Below are positions 5,798 through 5,992 of a stretch of 5,992 nt of DNA, piece by piece. The notes beneath the pieces are model-generated. The model saw only the letters and a list, made by a program, of their open reading frames with translations. It was not told the origin of the DNA and made no database searches. The DNA lies in the NCBI GenBank assembly GCA_947442115.1, contig CANEVK010000175.1, positions 1 to 5,992 of the forward strand, in the 5' to 3' direction. Made by a program: the position numbers and the translations under genes. Positions within the stretch are counted from its first letter, which is position 1; each line of letters opens with the position of its first letter. Source of the stretch: Bacteriovoracaceae bacterium (GTDB lineage: Bacteria; Bdellovibrionota; Bacteriovoracia; Bacteriovoracales; Bacteriovoracaceae).

Positions 5798-5992
5798 AGA
5801 TTGATCTCAACCCTTCTCAAATCACTCGACGTTTTAACTTCATAAGGCTGGTTATTGTTTAAGTAAAAAATAGAAACACCTGAGTAACAATCTTTTAAAT
5901 CATTAATCTGAAGCTTGAATTTCTCACTCCCAGACAATCGAATATAGTTCCAAAGAACAATAGTAATTTTTTCAAGACTGCGAGTGACACCC
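5794..5992 (-). CDS. 3' end of an unrecognised minus-strand gene, partial at the right edge
   Basis: Reading leftward from the window edge, one frame stays open for 65 codons (5991-5797) and ends with TAG at 5796-5794. The other minus-strand frames hit stops. The residues look like a real soluble alpha/beta protein end, with alternating patterns such as KITIVLWNYIRLSG, KFKLQINDL and SGVSIFYLNNNQPYEV and the terminus RRVEINL. There is no membrane segment or motif I can name. The stop overlaps that of the convergent DUF2914 gene by bases 5794-5797, the same tail-to-tail packing as at the left convergent junction. The absence of any other gene-like content in these 195 bases also supports it. 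The start and most of the protein lie beyond the window. Confidence 0.65.
   Translation of the reverse strand, partial: GVTRSLEKITIVLWNYIRLSGSEKFKLQINDLKDCYSGVSIFYLNNNQPYEVKTSSDLRRVEINL

Noticed and set aside
5795..5860. Intrinsic terminator after the DUF2914 gene
   Set aside because: I find no GC-rich stem followed by a T-run on either strand; the region is coding for the convergent gene.

Overview
The window looks like chromosomal DNA of an A+T-rich Gram-negative bacterium. Two predicted outer-membrane beta-barrel proteins end in phenylalanine, as BAM substrates do, and both carry Sec signal peptides. A degenerate HD-GYP-type protein and a DUF2914 membrane protein fit a Bdellovibrionota or delta-proteobacterial-like host, perhaps Bacteriovorax-type. 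That placement is an impression from protein style, not a demonstrated assignment. I see no mobile element, CRISPR array, tRNA or rRNA.

Layout. (1) From the left edge to 797 (+) is the 3' part of a gene for an HD-domain metal-dependent phosphohydrolase-like protein that has kept the metal-ligand histidines and aspartates but lost the GYP loop. (2) It converges with, and overlaps by 13 bp, a two-gene minus-strand unit (3396 to 785). This encodes two paralogous exported proteins of 509 and 357 residues. Each has a signal peptide, a small N-terminal beta module with an N-x-G-x-x-D-G-L-x-x-G-D motif, a linker with a GIPLAD motif, and a C-terminal barrel. The larger one carries about 180 extra residues in the middle. 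(3) A 142-bp divergent intergenic region (3397-3538) holds a good sigma70-type promoter for the rightward genes (TTGATA, 17 nt, TATAAA) and a 21-bp near-palindrome three bases upstream of the leftward start codon. (4) A rightward operon (3539-5797) encodes a 71-residue protein of unknown function, thioredoxin reductase TrxB, and a seven-helix membrane protein with a C-terminal DUF2914 domain. Gaps between its genes are 12 and 3 bp. (5) The operon converges, with a 4-bp overlap, on the 3' end of another minus-strand gene that runs off the right edge.

The rightward operon couples an NADPH-dependent disulfide reductase to a small Cys-containing protein and an inner-membrane protein with a predicted periplasmic domain. 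Any functional link among them is inferred from gene order only. The leftward pair is probably a lineage-specific envelope protein family. The most interesting points are that tandem paralog family, the palindrome over its translation start, and the trxB/DUF2914 junction, where the two genes share a reading frame and are separated by one TAG codon. Nothing here amounts to a clear new defence or mobile system.
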